A stretch of DNA of 64,000 nt from Halichondria panicea. Lineage: Eukaryota; Porifera; Demospongiae; Suberitida; Halichondriidae. The notes under the pieces are model-generated. The model did no database searches, was not told where the DNA came from, and saw nothing but the letters and a program-made list of their open reading frames with translations. Numbering within the stretch: position 1 is the stretch's first letter; each line of letters starts with the position of its first letter. Below are positions 22,845 to 35,100 of the stretch, piece after piece. A program made the position numbers and the translations under genes. Location of the stretch: assembly GCF_963675165.1 (NCBI RefSeq), contig NC_087391.1:1011001-1075000 (forward strand), read 5' to 3'.

Positions 22845-24030
22845 GTGTGTCTAAGTATCCCAGGAGTACTAGATACCTTGCTACCATCCCAGGATCAACC
22901 CGGGATGACTAGGCGTATATAGCTATAGGTGCTTGTCCAAGTATCCCGGGAGTACTAAGTATCACGTTACCATCCCAGGATCAACCCGGGATGATCAGGC
23001 GTATAGCCACATGCTTGTTCAAGTATCCTGGGAGTACTAAGTACCGCGCTACCATCCCATGTTCAACCCGGGATGACCAGGCGTATAGCTATATAGGTGC
23101 TTGTCCAAGTATCCCGGGAGTACTAAGTATCGCGCTACCATCCCAGGATCAACCCGGGATGACCAGGCGTATAGCTATATAGGTGCTTGTCCAAGTATCC
23201 CGGGAGTACTAAGTATCGCGCTACCATCCCAGGATCAACCCGGGATGACCAGGTGCATTGCGTGTCCAAGTATCCCGGGAGTACTAAGTATCACGCTACC
23301 ATCCCAGGATCAACCCGGGATGATCAGGTATATAGCCACATGCTTGTCCAAGTATCCCGGGAGTACTAAGTATCACGTTACCATCCCAGGATCAACCCGG
23401 GATGATCAGGCGTATAGCCACATGCTTGTCCAAGTATCCCGAGAGTACTAAGTATCACGCTACCATCCCAGGATCAACCCGGGATGACCATGCAGGCGTA
23501 TAGCCACATGTTTGTCCAAGTATCCCGGGAGTACTAAGTATCGCGCTACCATCCCAGGATCAACCCAGGATGACCAGGCGTATGTAGCCACATGTTTGTT
23601 CAAGTATCCCGGGAGTACTAAGTATCGCGCTACCATCCCAGGATCAGCCCGGGATGACCAGGTGCATAGCTATAGGTGCTTGTCCAAGTATCCCGGGAGT
23701 ACTAAGTATCACGCTACCATCCCAGGATCAACCCGGGAATACCAGGCGTATAGCCACATGTTTGTCCAAGTATCCCGGGAGTACTAAGTATCACGCTACC
23801 ATCCCAGGATCAACCCGGGATGACCAGGCGTATAGCCACATGTTTGTCCAAGTATCCCGGGAGTACTAAGTATCGCGCTACCATCCCAGGATCAACCCGG
23901 GATGACCAGGCGTATAGCCACATGTTTGTCCAAGTATCCCGGGAGTACTAAGTATCGCGCTACCATCCCAGGATCAACCCGGGATGATCAGGCATATAGC
24001 CACGTGCTTGTCCAAGTCTCCCGGGATGCT
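22845..24030. repeat. Left satellite array, 75-86-bp units
   Basis: About 14 units, each with CAAGTATCCCGGGAGTACTA, then CTACCATCCCAGGATCAACC and CGGGATGACCAGGCGTATAG. CATCCC...GGGATG within each unit can form a short hairpin. Frames such as SKYPGSTKY repeat because the sequence repeats; this is not treated as coding. Confidence 0.95.
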
Positions 24031-24309
24031 CCTGGTATAATTAATGTGGTATTGTGCAAGCACAATAATTTATTACAAGAATCAACATAATTATGCGTAT
24101 ATACAACTAACAGACTATCAACACAACAATTAAGATAAATGTACTTGCAGACTGAAAGTGGGTAGATGTTGCTGCACAGTCAAAGTTCATGGCAAGATGT
24201 CCCAGTGGCACTATTATAGAGAAAGTGCACATGCACGCAATAAGATGATCATTATTATCGTGACATGTCATGTTTAACTGGAATGTATCATTTTGTAAAC
24301 GTGAACTGT

Positions 24310-25925
24310 TTTAGATTATTACCTCTATCTGTCGGGAGTTGTTGGTGTCTCTTGTTCTTGTTCCTGTGACCTATATTCACACATGCACGCATTGCATAGA
24401 ATAATTACTATACACATAAAACTGGGACATTAAAAATGCCCTATATTAAATTGCTGGTAAAATTGCTGTAACATTATAATCTTGCAGTTATAATTATACA
24501 TACCTCATTGGATGCTTTGTGGGTGTGCCTATTGAGCTGGCTGAGATCTTCCTATTATAATAATTATATTGCTTAACGTTGCTGCATCCTCAAAGTGAAG
24601 GGTTAGTACTGTAACATTTATATACGACGCCTATACCTTTTTCTTGGACTTTTCCTGGGCGTCCGGTTACCCGCATCACTTGATGCCTCCTCTCTCTTCA
24701 TTTCATTACCACTATAGTTATACAAGTGTATGATTAGTAGCTAGGTCAAAAGTTGTATTGCGGCTATAGGTTATCTACTAAGACATTCCACCAGAACAGA
24801 ACCATAATTAGCACAGGCACACATTATATCGTTCCAACACTATATACAGTACGACATTTTCGAGGGGCTTAATTCGTTGATTTCGTGCATGGGTTAGCAA
24901 TCCAACATGAAAATTAACTCCACGGAAATTGTTTGGTTAAAGACGTGGCTTCTGGCAAGCAGTCATTCCACAAACATTGTGCAACAAAATGTTTTTAGAG
25001 GCCATTCCACCAAATAGAAGTGCCTCGAAAATTTCGTTGCATGTACGGTATATATATACATATCTGCACTGTAAAAAGAAACTTACGATGTTATTTCTTC
25101 CTCTTGAAGACTTTCCGCATATCTACTGAGGGACACTTGGAATGACAGAAGCTTTGAAGCCCTTTTCTCTACCTCTTGCAGATCTGGTAGAGCGATCTTC
25201 ACGAACTTGTATTTCTGTATATATATAGACATAAATTAGTTGATCCTGCAATCGCCACAAATTTTATACACTTACAAAACTTGTGCCTCGCTTGGATTTT
25301 GTGGTTAGAACTTCTCCCAAACCTTCCCTTTCTAACAGGTTAATGGCATTGATGGCACTTTCTTTGTTTCCCTTGTTTCTAAACCTTTTAGCTGCCAGAA
25401 GTGGGCTGATGTAGAGAGTGCTCCCTGGTAATAGCAATGTGTATTTAACTAGTTCCTTATCCTCCGAGTGATGTCCATCACTGAGCGCAGAGGCTTTAAA
25501 AGATAAAAAGTTACAAACGCTGTTATAAGCATGCGATATAAAGTATTCGAGGTATCAATAAAAAGGGTTTATGTACAGTTCCATAGTCATGATACCAAAG
25601 GAAGTCACATACACATGTGTGGGCGTGTTACCTACTATAATGTTTAGAAATGTAGCACCTTATAGGTGTTAATATAATAAAGCATTTGCATTTAACCTCA
25701 GTTTAATACGTATTACATGCAACGTTCAATAACCTTTCTGAACTTCTGAAATAGCCATGATATCTCCCCTTCCACCCAGGTATGCAGCATGTTGCAAACA
25801 GAAGTCCACAAAACGATCTGCAGCTTTTATTGCAGATTCAGAGATTTGTTGTGGTATCGCCTGTGGGTTTTCCATATGGAACAACACGTGCATAACCGCT
25901 GCCACTCTGAGTATCTGGCCCTTAG
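24310..25925 (-). CDS. Multi-exon gene fragment inside the 7-kb element, unrecognised
   Basis: Exons on the minus strand join in frame: 25925-25734 (QILRVAAVMHVLFHMENPQ ... RFVDFCLQHAAYLGGRGDI), 25493-25276 (ELVKYTLLLPGSTLYISPL ... NAINLLEREGLGEVLTTKS) and 25214-25087 (KYKFVKIALPDLQEVEKRAS ...). Small possible exons follow near 24700-24655 (basic, RKSPRKR), 24545-24500 and 24360-24310. The donor after the first exon (GTTATT) is weak. The 5' end stops at the satellite array, so no start codon is seen. The helical ILRVAAVxHVLFH block recalls the C-terminal part of DUF3987-type proteins, but this is an untested recollection. It may be the element's own gene or a captured host fragment. Confidence 0.5.
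24846..25055. repeat. Small inverted-repeat element
   Basis: CAGTACGACATTTTCGAGGG on the left and, reversed, CCGTACATGCAACGAAATTT on the right suggest a MITE inside an intron of the fragment at 24310-25925. Confidence 0.5.
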
Positions 25926-25926
25926 A

Positions 25927-27783
25927 CTATAGCTATATGCACCTGGTCATCCCGGGTTGATCCTAGGATGGTAGCGTGATACTTAGTACTCCCGGGATAC
26001 TTGGACAAGCACCTATAGCTATACGCCTGATCATCCCGGGTTGATCCTGGGATGGTAGCGCGATACTTAGTACTCCCGGGATACTTGGACAAGCATGTGG
26101 CTATACGCCTGGTCATACCGGGTTGATCCTGGGATGGTAGCGCGATTCTTAGTACTCCCGGGATACGCACCTATATAGCTACATCCCGGGTTGATCCTGG
26201 GATGGTATAGCGAGGTACTTAGTACTCCCGGGATACTTGGACAAGCATGTGGCTATATACCCGGGTTGATCCTGGGATGGTAGCGTGATATTTAGTACTC
26301 CCGGGATACTTGGACAAGCACCTATAGCTATACGCCTGATCATCCCGGGTTGATCCTGGGATGTTTGCGCGATACTTAGTACTCCCGGGATACTTGGACA
26401 AGCTATATGCACCTGGTCATCCCGGGTTGATCCTAGGATGGTAGCGTGATACTTAGTACTCCCGGGATACTTGGACAAGCACCTATAGCTATGCACCTGG
26501 TTTGATCCTGGGATGGTAGCGCGATACTTAGTACTCCCGGGATACTTGGACAAGCACCTATAGCTATACGCCTGATCATCCCGGGTTGATCCTGGGATGT
26601 TAGCGCGATACTTAGTACTCCCGGGATACTTGGACAAGCTATATGCACCTGGTCATCCCGGGTTGATCCTAGGATGGTAGCGTGATACTTAGTACTCCTG
26701 GGATACTTGGACAAGCACCTATAGCTATGCACCTGGTCATCCCGGGTTGATCCTAGGATGGTAGCGCGGTACTTAGTACTCCCGGGATACTTGGACAAGC
26801 ACCTATAGCTATACGCCTGATCATCCCGGGTTGATCCTGGGATGGTAGCGCGATACTTAGTACTCCCGGGATACTTGGACAAGCATGTGGCTATACGCCT
26901 GGTCATCCTGGGTTGATCCTGGGATGGTAGCGTGATACTTAGTACTCCCGGGATACTTGGACAAGCATGTGGCTATACGCCTGGTCATCCTGGGTTGATC
27001 CTGGGATGGTAGCGTGATACTTAGTACTCCCGGGATACTTGGACAAGCACCTATAGCTATACGCCTGGTCATCCCGGGTTGATCCTGGGATAGTAGCAAG
27101 GTATCTATAGTACTCCCGGGATACTTGGACAAGCACCTATAGCTATACGCCTGGTAATCCCGGGTTGATCCTGGGATGGTAGCGTGATACTTAGTACTCT
27201 CGGGATACTTGGACAAACATGTGGCTGTACGCTTGGTCATCCCAAGTTGATCCTGGGATGGGGATACTTGGACATGCAAGCATGTGCCTATAGCTATACG
27301 CCTGATCATCCCGGGTTGATCCTGGGATGTTAGCGCGATACTTAGTACTCCCGGGATACTTGGACAAGCTATATGCACCTGGTCATCCCGGGTTGATCCT
27401 AGAATGGTAGCGTGATACTTAGTACTCCCGGGATACTTGGACAAGCACCTATAGCTATGCACCTGGTCATCCCGGGTTGATCCTAGGATGGTAGCGCGGT
27501 ACTTAGTACTCCCGGGATACTTGGACAAGCACCTATAGCTATACGCCTGATCATCCCGGGTTGATCCTGGGATGGTAGCGCGATACTTAGTACTCCCGGG
27601 ATACTTGGACAAGCATGTGGCTATACGCCTGGTCATCCTGGGTTGATCCTGGGATGGTAGCGTGATACTTAGTACTCCCGGGATACTTGGACAAGCATGT
27701 GGCTATACGCCTGGTCATCCTGGGTTGATCCTGGGATGGTAGCGTGATACTTAGTACTCCCGGGATACTTGGACAAGCACCTA
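25927..27783. repeat. Right satellite array, inverted relative to the left array
   Basis: About 22 units that are the reverse complement of the 22845-24030 unit. Blocks recur at higher order: the series starting AAGCTATATGCACCTGGTCA near 26640 is repeated near 27367 with the same following units, a shift of about 728 bp, consistent with unequal exchange or slippage. Confidence 0.95.
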
Positions 27784-29268
27784 CACAGAGAAAAGAGGTG
27801 TGCTGTTTTAGACCCTGAGCGTGTGCTATATTAGCACCGCAGTGTGCTAAACAGTGATTCAGCACACTACATGTGCTGTTTTGTAGGCATATAGCACAGC
27901 CTACGTGTTGTATTGGTGTGCTTTTTCATGGCTTGTAATTTTGATGTTCGATTACATGTGCTAAATGGACTGTGCTAAATGTAATGGGTGTGCTGAAACA
28001 GGTAAACATGCTAATTCAGCACAGTGTGCTGTTTTCAGTACCAAATAAGGGCATGCAGTACAACAGATGTGCACCTGCAGCTGCATAGCAACAAAGATTT
28101 TTTTTTTTTGCTGTTCTTGCAAAGAAGAAAAGAAGTTGAGTTTAGACATGGTTTGAGAGCTGTTTGAAAAAACTGTGGAACTAGGTAAGTTTCCCTCAAC
28201 ATGCTGAACAATGCTGTACAATGTAATTGCACCGCTATTGTATTGTAGCAGGTGTCGTACAGTACACAAGCGAGCATCTGTACAATGTAATTGCACAGCT
28301 ATTGTATTGTACCAGGTGTCGTACAGTACACAAGGGAGCATCTGTACAATGTAATTGCACAGCTATTGTATTGTACAAGATGTCGTACAGTACACAAGGG
28401 AGCATCTGTACAATGTAATTGCACAGCTATTGTATTGTGCCAGGTGTCATACAGTACACAGGGGAGCATCTGTACAATGTAATTGCACAGCTATTGTATT
28501 GTACAAGGTGTCCACCATTGCTTTTCCTTATCAGCATTGTTAGTATTGTTATTGTTGTATCTCAAGTGACTGTGGTTACATGCAATAGTGAGTTTGCCTC
28601 CTGTGTACAGATTATTGGTGTTGCGTACGGTGTTGCGTACTCTTCCTCTTGGTCTTACCTGTGTTATATGACTCTTTCTGTAGCTAGAATTCTTTGCTTT
28701 CGGCTCATGTACTTTTCATGCACTGGCATTTGTCATGGATCACAGCAAATACTTTTCTTATTTCGCCCCATAATAATTATAAGTTTCATCGCAATGCATA
28801 CTTTGTTCATGCTATGACTGATGTTATGTACCTAATCTATACGCACTTAATTATTCTTATACTTGGTTATAATTCTACTGGCTTTTATGTGACATATTTT
28901 TCTACTTCGCTCATGCAGGTGATGCTGAGAAGTCAAAGGCAGTATCTTGCAATTGCAGTGATCTGAGTGCAGACTTGCTATGTTTAACTATGTTAAAAGA
29001 AACCTTTCACTTTTGTATATCCTTATCGTTTGTTTAGATACAATTTTAATACTGAATTGATGTATTGTTGTTTTTAATGTTTGAAATTAATTTAGCACAA
29101 TACAATCAGCACAGATGTTTCAGCACATTAGAATTTAGCACATGTGCCGGTTTTGACACAGTAAAAATGACATATATTAAATTTGACACCCGTGTTAGTG
29201 TGTTAATTTTTGGGAAAGCAGTTTGACACGCGTTTGCATGCTAAATTGACACCTTTCATTTATGTGTG
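27784..29268. mobile_element. TA-flanked element nested in the satellite array
   Basis: The satellite sequence CACCTATAGCTATACG is split. CACCTA precedes the element and TATAGCTATACG follows it, so TA was duplicated. The termini are CACAGAGAAAAGAGGTGTGC and, reversed, CACACATAAATGAAAGGTGT. The interior has repeated TGTGCT motifs and a 64-bp tandem array. No transposase is seen. The CACA termini and TA target recall the element at 11509-13403. Confidence 0.75.
28211..28520. repeat. 64-bp tandem repeat, five copies
   Basis: The unit contains TGTACAATGTAATTGCACAG, then CTATTGTATTGTACCAGGTG and GTACAGTACACAAGGGAGCA, repeating every 64 bp with few changes. Overlapping frames in this region are repeat artefacts. 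Confidence 0.95.
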
Positions 29269-29560
29269 TATAGCTATACGCCTGGTCATCCCGGGTTGAT
29301 CCTGGGATAGTAGCAAGGTATCTAGTACTCCCGGGATACTTGGACAAGCACCTATAGCTATACGCCTGGTAATCCCGGGTTGATCCTGGGATGGTAGCGT
29401 GATACTTAGTACTCTTGGGATACTTGGACAAGCATGTGGCTGTACGCTTGGTCATCCCAGGTTGATCCTGGGATGGGGATACTTGGACAAGGATGTGCCT
29501 ATATGCGCCATGCGCCTGGTAATCCCGGGTCGATCCTGGGATGGTATAGCGTTATGCCTT
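29269..29560. repeat. Distal part of the right satellite array
   Basis: About three and a half more inverted satellite units beyond the nested element, followed by about 110 bp of unique terminal sequence up to 29673. Confidence 0.9.
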
Positions 29561-29778
29561 CATGCTTTGGTGGTCTAGTGGTCTGTCTATACATGCATGC
29601 ATGTGTGCACTATGTACAACATTTAGGAACTAGGGACTTAGTGGACATGTCTCGGCGTCTCTGGCCAACCCTCTAAACTTTCAATTCATTTTTCCTACTC
29701 AGGCAATAATAATTATAGGAAAGAGTCACTCACCTATAGGCTTAAGAACTAGGAATGGCAAGTTAAAGATGCACGTAC

Positions 29779-30840
29779 CTTTTAGCGTTATTCACTTGAG
29801 GGACAAGACAGACGTCCGCCATTGTCACCTGAGGGGATAAGCTTACACAGTTCAGTATCAGTGGCAGTGTAAAACACTCACCTCATCCCCCACACAATAC
29901 TTCCCAGCCGTCTTCTGAAGCACCAGCTCCAAACCTGCATGTGAATGTGATTAATAAATTGGTCTATCAATCATTACCAGCATACACAATCCTAATGACT
30001 GTATTAAACACTGTCAAATCCTTTGGTGATCCAGTGCTTGCCCCACTCTGATTTATTTTCATCTCCAACATACCTTAGATTCTAAGATTATAACATAGTT
30101 TAATATTTAGTAACCATAAATACTTGTATGGCTGGATCCCACCAGCAATATTATACTGGATATTGCAATACCTGACTTGAGAAAACACACGGATACTAAT
30201 AGGGGGGGTCCATGCATGCGTAGTATAGTATGTAAGAAGAGAAGAGTGTCGAACTACTGATAACTCTACACACACAAAATAACATGACTCGCACGTGATG
30301 AAGTATTCTAGTAATCTCTTAGTAAAATAATGTTAACCGTGAGGATGTGGTAATTGACATCTGATTCTAGCTAGTCGTTGCATTCAACGTTCAGAGCTGC
30401 TCACTGCACACTGATAGGGACAATTAATCTCTTCACAAAAATCATCTTAATAGAGACAATAGTCGGGTTGGTTGGTCCTCTTCACTTCCACTCTTTATTC
30501 ACTGTTAACAAATTGTATGCGTTGCGTAATGGATGACATTGTGCAACTGCAAGCTTGTGCAAACGTCATCAATTCCGAGTTGCATGCTCATGTGCCAATT
30601 GACAGGATGTAACGTTACTTTGTGTACAGTTTTTGTGTAGAGCTATCGGTAGTTCGACACTGATTAATATTACAATGGTCACCTCACCTTTGCTCTCTTG
30701 GCAGGATATCTGTGGGGAACGAGGTACGGTGGGCCTCTCGTCTCATCAAGGTACTCGATAATGACCAGCTGGGTGGGTGAGGGGATGAACGTGATATAGT
30801 ATAAATGAGCAGTTAACGCACACACCCTGTGAGGACTAGT
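29779..30840 (-). pseudogene. GSTZ1-B, remaining exons, 5' truncated
   Basis: This continues the copy begun at 22535. Exon 9 lies near 29830, exon 8 near 29935-29880, exon 7 near 30080-30015, exon 5 near 30760-30690, and the exon 4 stub (LVLTES) near 30840. The copy stops at the same point inside exon 4 as copies A and C, and exon 6 is damaged. Confidence 0.8.
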
Positions 30841-30844
30841 TACT

Positions 30845-31489
30845 TTTTCTAGCTCTGTTTAGCAAAGACGCAGTTCTGTTCAAGGAGGCCTTCCAGACAG
30901 CTAGGAAGAGTGGTAGACTCTTCTTATACATTAGAGTGAATAACTTCCTGAGTGTCGAGTCTAAGCATTAAAAACTTGAGTGATCATTAGCTTCTTTATT
31001 TTCAGCAATGACTTATTGTAGAACAAAAAGGCAAGACTTTGTAGCAGATGATATGCCTGGTCCATATTATCACACTAACAACCCACAATAACACATCATG
31101 CCTTTCCTATAACATCTGTAGCCTTACAGTGTAGTGTGTCGTCAGCTGCTTATCTCTATATTGACTTGGCTTGACACAATAAAGGGCGTAAGCCAAAGCA
31201 GGACTCAGTCATCTTTGCAGTAGATCTACATAGCCTCGTTCCCGGGCCGACTTGCCTCTAAAATAACGTTAGGTCGTGACCTAGTTGAGCGTAGTCCAAC
31301 TATAGTCGTGACCTAGCATTATTTGCACAATGATGTAACATGGACTGTATACAATTTCAGAATACAAAATAGTAGGCCTATACATGTTTATTGACAGTAT
31401 CCACATATATACGGATTATCCCCTTTTTTGAGGTAATGTACGTGCACCAAGCGACTGATCTGAGTTTCGAGGGCGGCCTTGAATTGAGG
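30845..31489. other. Unit spacer, no gene seen
   Basis: Shared with 7600-7790 and 10250-10759. It lacks the TTA-flanked element and the STPR-like fragment that lie between those two parts in the first unit. Confidence 0.6.
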
Positions 31490-31609
31490 CTAGTGAATAA
31501 CAAGAGTCTAGCCAACATGGCCACCACTATGAGCCAGATCTATGACCAGGAGAGGGACATGGATGGATTCCTGTACATGGTCTATGCCTCTCACGAATTC
31601 TTTATCTGA
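31490..31609 (+). pseudogene. LC3/Atg8 last-exon fragment, upstream of NLR-C
   Basis: Same as the copy at 15880, with SQIYDQERDMDGFLYMVYAS and ending HEFFI then stop. DED has become DMD. The lipidation Gly is absent. The upstream sequence GGCCTTGAATTGAG replaces the true exon start, so it has no splice-competent 5' end of its own. Confidence 0.7.
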
Positions 31610-31910
31610 ACAGTTATAATTATTAGCATTGTCGGATGATTTTAGGACAGCTTCACACAAAGATGTTATTTTGCCCACTCTTTGTTACCTTATCACGTTT
31701 GATAAGTATATGTAATACTGAAGTATGCACTTCTTTGTGTAGCTGTTATGACTGTGTTGTGCCAATAGATCACTTCATAAAAAAAAGCGTGTTGATTTCA
31801 AAATTTACACAAATCAGTTAATAGTGTCCAACCACAAAATGTATAATTATGGGCTGTACAATTCACGTACTGGTACATGTACCCTTATTAATTAACATCC
31901 ACATCCGGTA

Positions 31911-32093
31911 CTGGAGTTTGCAGAGTCTTTGCAACACACCAGTAAAAGCGTAGAGCGTTACCCGTTCCTTATATGGATTTTGTGTACACACTGTGGTCTG
32001 TTTTACTACTTAAATGTATGAGCATTTCCCACATAAGGAACCACAGTGCTCAACACTTTTATTCATGTGTTGCAAAGATTCTGCAAACTCCAG
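31911..32093. mobile_element. 183-bp MITE in the NLR-C promoter region (TA target)
   Basis: Termini CTGGAGTTTGCAGAGTCTTT and, reversed, CTGGAGTTTGCAGAATCTTT lie between TA (31909-31910) and TA (32094-32095). NLR-B has the empty site ATCCGGTAGTAAAACTTAG. The insertion is 15 bp upstream of the CRE palindrome. Confidence 0.9.
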
Positions 32094-32108
32094 TAGCAAA
32101 ACTTAGTG

Positions 32109-32116
32109 TGACGTCA
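32109..32116. promoter_or_regulatory. CRE palindrome TGACGTCA upstream of NLR-C
   Basis: Same conserved block as in NLR-B, 56 bp before the start codon. Confidence 0.6.
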
Positions 32117-32172
32117 TAGTCAGATTTAGGATTGCTGAGCTGATTACTTGCATGCTAGTGCAGTGCTGAGCA

Positions 32173-35100
32173 ATGGATGATATTTCAACTTGGAGAGCTC
32201 GAATTGGTCTCTATTGTATCAGGGTGCGCAGTAGAGGCCTGAAGAATAGGTCACCCAGGTCTTCTGTCCCGAAAGGAGGGCTTTATAGTGATGGAACTGG
32301 AACTCTTATTGTGGTGCTGGGCTTGTTGCACATTGCAGTGGTCTTATCATCATTGTTAATATTGTCTGGAGATGTTGAATTGAACCCTGGTCCTGGTAAT
32401 ACACCAGATAAAGAAACAGGTAGGCTATAATTATAGGCATTAATATGGTATATACTAATTTGTTCCTACAAGTCATTAGTTTAATTAACTATATATCATG
32501 CCTCGTGAAGGAATTATCGTATTCAACATAAAATGTTGTGTTTTGGTCAATTATAATGCTATGAAAACGTAATGCGATTCATCTTATTTCCTCGATTAAA
32601 CGGCGCAATTTCAATGGGGATTGTACAGGCCTCAAATAAAGGCCAATATTGTGCGGTACAAATTATTTTATGCATAATTATGGTATAGGTATACAGCATT
32701 AGTTATGCATACATTTCTAGCACTACGCTTAATACAGGTGAAGGAATTGTTTTAAGTCTCGCAAACTTGAAAGACATCATCAATCAGTTGTGGGATGCTC
32801 GTACTGAGTGGTTCAAGATGGGAGTTAATCTTGGGCTGACACCAGTGGATCTGAAAGCCATTGAAATGAAACATCGAGCTAGTCCTGACTTGAGTTTTCA
32901 AAATATGTTAGAATTTTGGTTGAAGAATACCGAAAATCCAACTACGTGGAAAGACCTTTCGAATGCTTTACATGCTGTTGGAATGGTTAGAATGGCTACC
33001 GAAATCGAAAGAAAATACAATATCATTCCCTTGAAAGAAATAGGTGAGTTGATTTATAGTAACGCGAGTCATACTTAAACATAATTATATAGGTCCCATA
33101 GTCGAAGATCATGTAGAACATCTAATAAGCTCAGTGCGAGAGATAGTTCAATTGCCAATGGACGACTGGTTTGAAGTTGGGCTGAAACTTCAGCTTAGTG
33201 AGGAGACTCTTAAGCAGATTGAGAGAGACTATTCCCAACATGAGAGAAGGAAATCTGAAATGCTATCAAGATGGTTTCAGTCCCATCCAGATGCATCATA
33301 CGAAGAGCTGATAAAAGTTCTTGCTTCAACTGGTAACAAATCTGTGGCTGAGGAGCTTTGTTCCAAACAAGGTAAAACTATATTGGATGTAGTACACCTG
33401 TGATGATGGCAGATGGTGCATGGAAGAATACCAATTGTACTTGCAAAAGTGTGTGTAGTAAATTGATTATGTGATCATTATACTTATTAGGTATTCCAGC
33501 AGAATTGGCAAAATGTGAATTTATTTCAAATTGTGTAAAGGAGTATGCTAGATACCTTAAAGAAATGTACTTGAGTGAGCCTATTATGCAAGAAGATCCA
33601 TGGCCGCCTCCTCCAAGTGAGGAATTCACTAAACTTACTCTTATTTTAAAGACCAAAAATGGAAACGATAGCAATGAGCAAATAGATTTGGAAAATATTT
33701 TCGAAGGCTTGGAGAAACCTTTTAAGATACTCATAGATGGAGATCCTGGCTCAGGAAAGTCAACTCTATGTAGGAAGATTGTTCATAACTGGTCTAAAGA
33801 GCAAACGGCTCAAGATTTTAACTTAACTGTTCTCATCCCTTTAAGAGATCCAGAGATAGTTAACTCAAATAGAATCGACGATCTTTTTTACCACGATGAT
33901 TCTGATCTTCAAATGAAAGTAGTGGAGCATGTTAGGAAAAATCAAGGTGCTAATGTTCTCCTCATATTTGATGGCTATGATGAGCTTTCTCACAAACAAA
34001 GAACGAAACATTCACTATTTCTACAAATCTTGCAAGGAAAAAAACTAGCGAAATGCTCTGTACTTGTAACTTCCCGCCCTCATGCCTCACAAAAAATAGA
34101 GAGCTTGCATACTTTAAGTCAACACGTTAAATTATTAGGGTTTAGTGAAAGTGACATCATGAACTGTATTTCTTCATCAATACATGGCGAAGAAGGAAAT
34201 AAACTGCAGTATCTGTTAAGTTTTGAGAAGCTTGAGCTACTAAAAGTTTGTGAGAATCCTTTAATTTGTGCCATTATCATTTTTGTATATAAACAAGGAA
34301 AATATGACTTACCAATAACCCTTACCGGAACTTACGAACATTTTATTTCGAATGTTCTCACCAGGGAAGCTGACATACAAGGGATCGAATGTAAGTCAAT
34401 GCTCGAACCAGACCTTTTAAATTTGTGCAAGCTTGCATATGAGAATAGTTTTAATGACAGAGTTGTACTTGAGGATGAAGAAGTCAGAAAACTCATTGGT
34501 CAAAATTTTAAATCACTAGGACTACTCACCGCCTCTAAAGGCTTCATGAGTCGTGGCCGAAAACTGAATTATGCTTTCACTCACCTGACAGTACAAGAAT
34601 ATCTAGCTGCTAAATGGATTTACGAAACACTGTCCCCCTTGGACGCTAGTAATTTCTTAGCTTGTAATGTGATGGATGATCGCCTTAGGTACACACTGCT
34701 TTTCCTAGCTGGTCAATCCAAACTACATCATCATTGTTATGAACATGTCATTTGTGACAAACAGCTAGATTTGTGCACGTTCGAGGAAACAACAGATCAT
34801 AAGGCATTTGTAACAAAAATAATGTTGATATATGAAGCCCAGAATACTGTATTGTGCCCTCTTTTATCGTCATTGATTGAAGGGAGAGTACTAAAGATAA
34901 TGGTATCTGGACTGAATGAGAAGTTATCCGCTTCTTTAGCTTTCTTCATTGACAAGAGTTGTTGTACGTGGGAGGTCATTAATCTGACGCTCATTCATTC
35001 AAATTTTGTCCAGTTCGTGAGGAATTTTAAAAGCACTAACGAGTTGACATCTGTAAAAAGCCTTGTTCTAAATCACCAACCCATTCTCACGGACTATGGC

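Larger units (their letters stand above)
22676..29673. mobile_element. 7.0-kb element with 10-bp target duplication, satellite arms and captured or own exons
   Basis: The ten bases TAAACTTTCA occur at 22666-22675 and again at 29674-29683. Copy A has them once, uninterrupted (about 6417-6426), which is the empty site. The ends are related in inverted orientation through GACGCCAAGACATGTCC on the left and GACGCCGAGACATGTCC (reversed) on the right. Next inside come satellite arrays in opposite orientations (22845-24030 against 25927-27783 and 29269-29560), and between them minus-strand exons (24310-25925). A 9-10-bp duplication suggests a Mutator-type element, but no transposase was recognised. 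A TA-flanked element (27784-29268) is nested in the right arm. Confidence 0.8.

Noticed and set aside
22845-24030. Regularly spaced repeats resembling a CRISPR array
   Set aside because: Whole units are repeated with no unique spacers, in animal DNA with introns; it is a tandem satellite.
22991-27865. Many open frames with repeated SKYPGSTKY and TIPGSTRDDQAY, up to 259 codons
   Set aside because: They are the satellite unit read in frame; they appear in both arrays in opposite orientation and in more than one frame, with no start context or splice logic.
28227-28543. Overlapping 60-130-codon frames at a 64-bp period
   Set aside because: A 64-bp repeat shifts frame each unit, so the peptides are artefacts of repetition.
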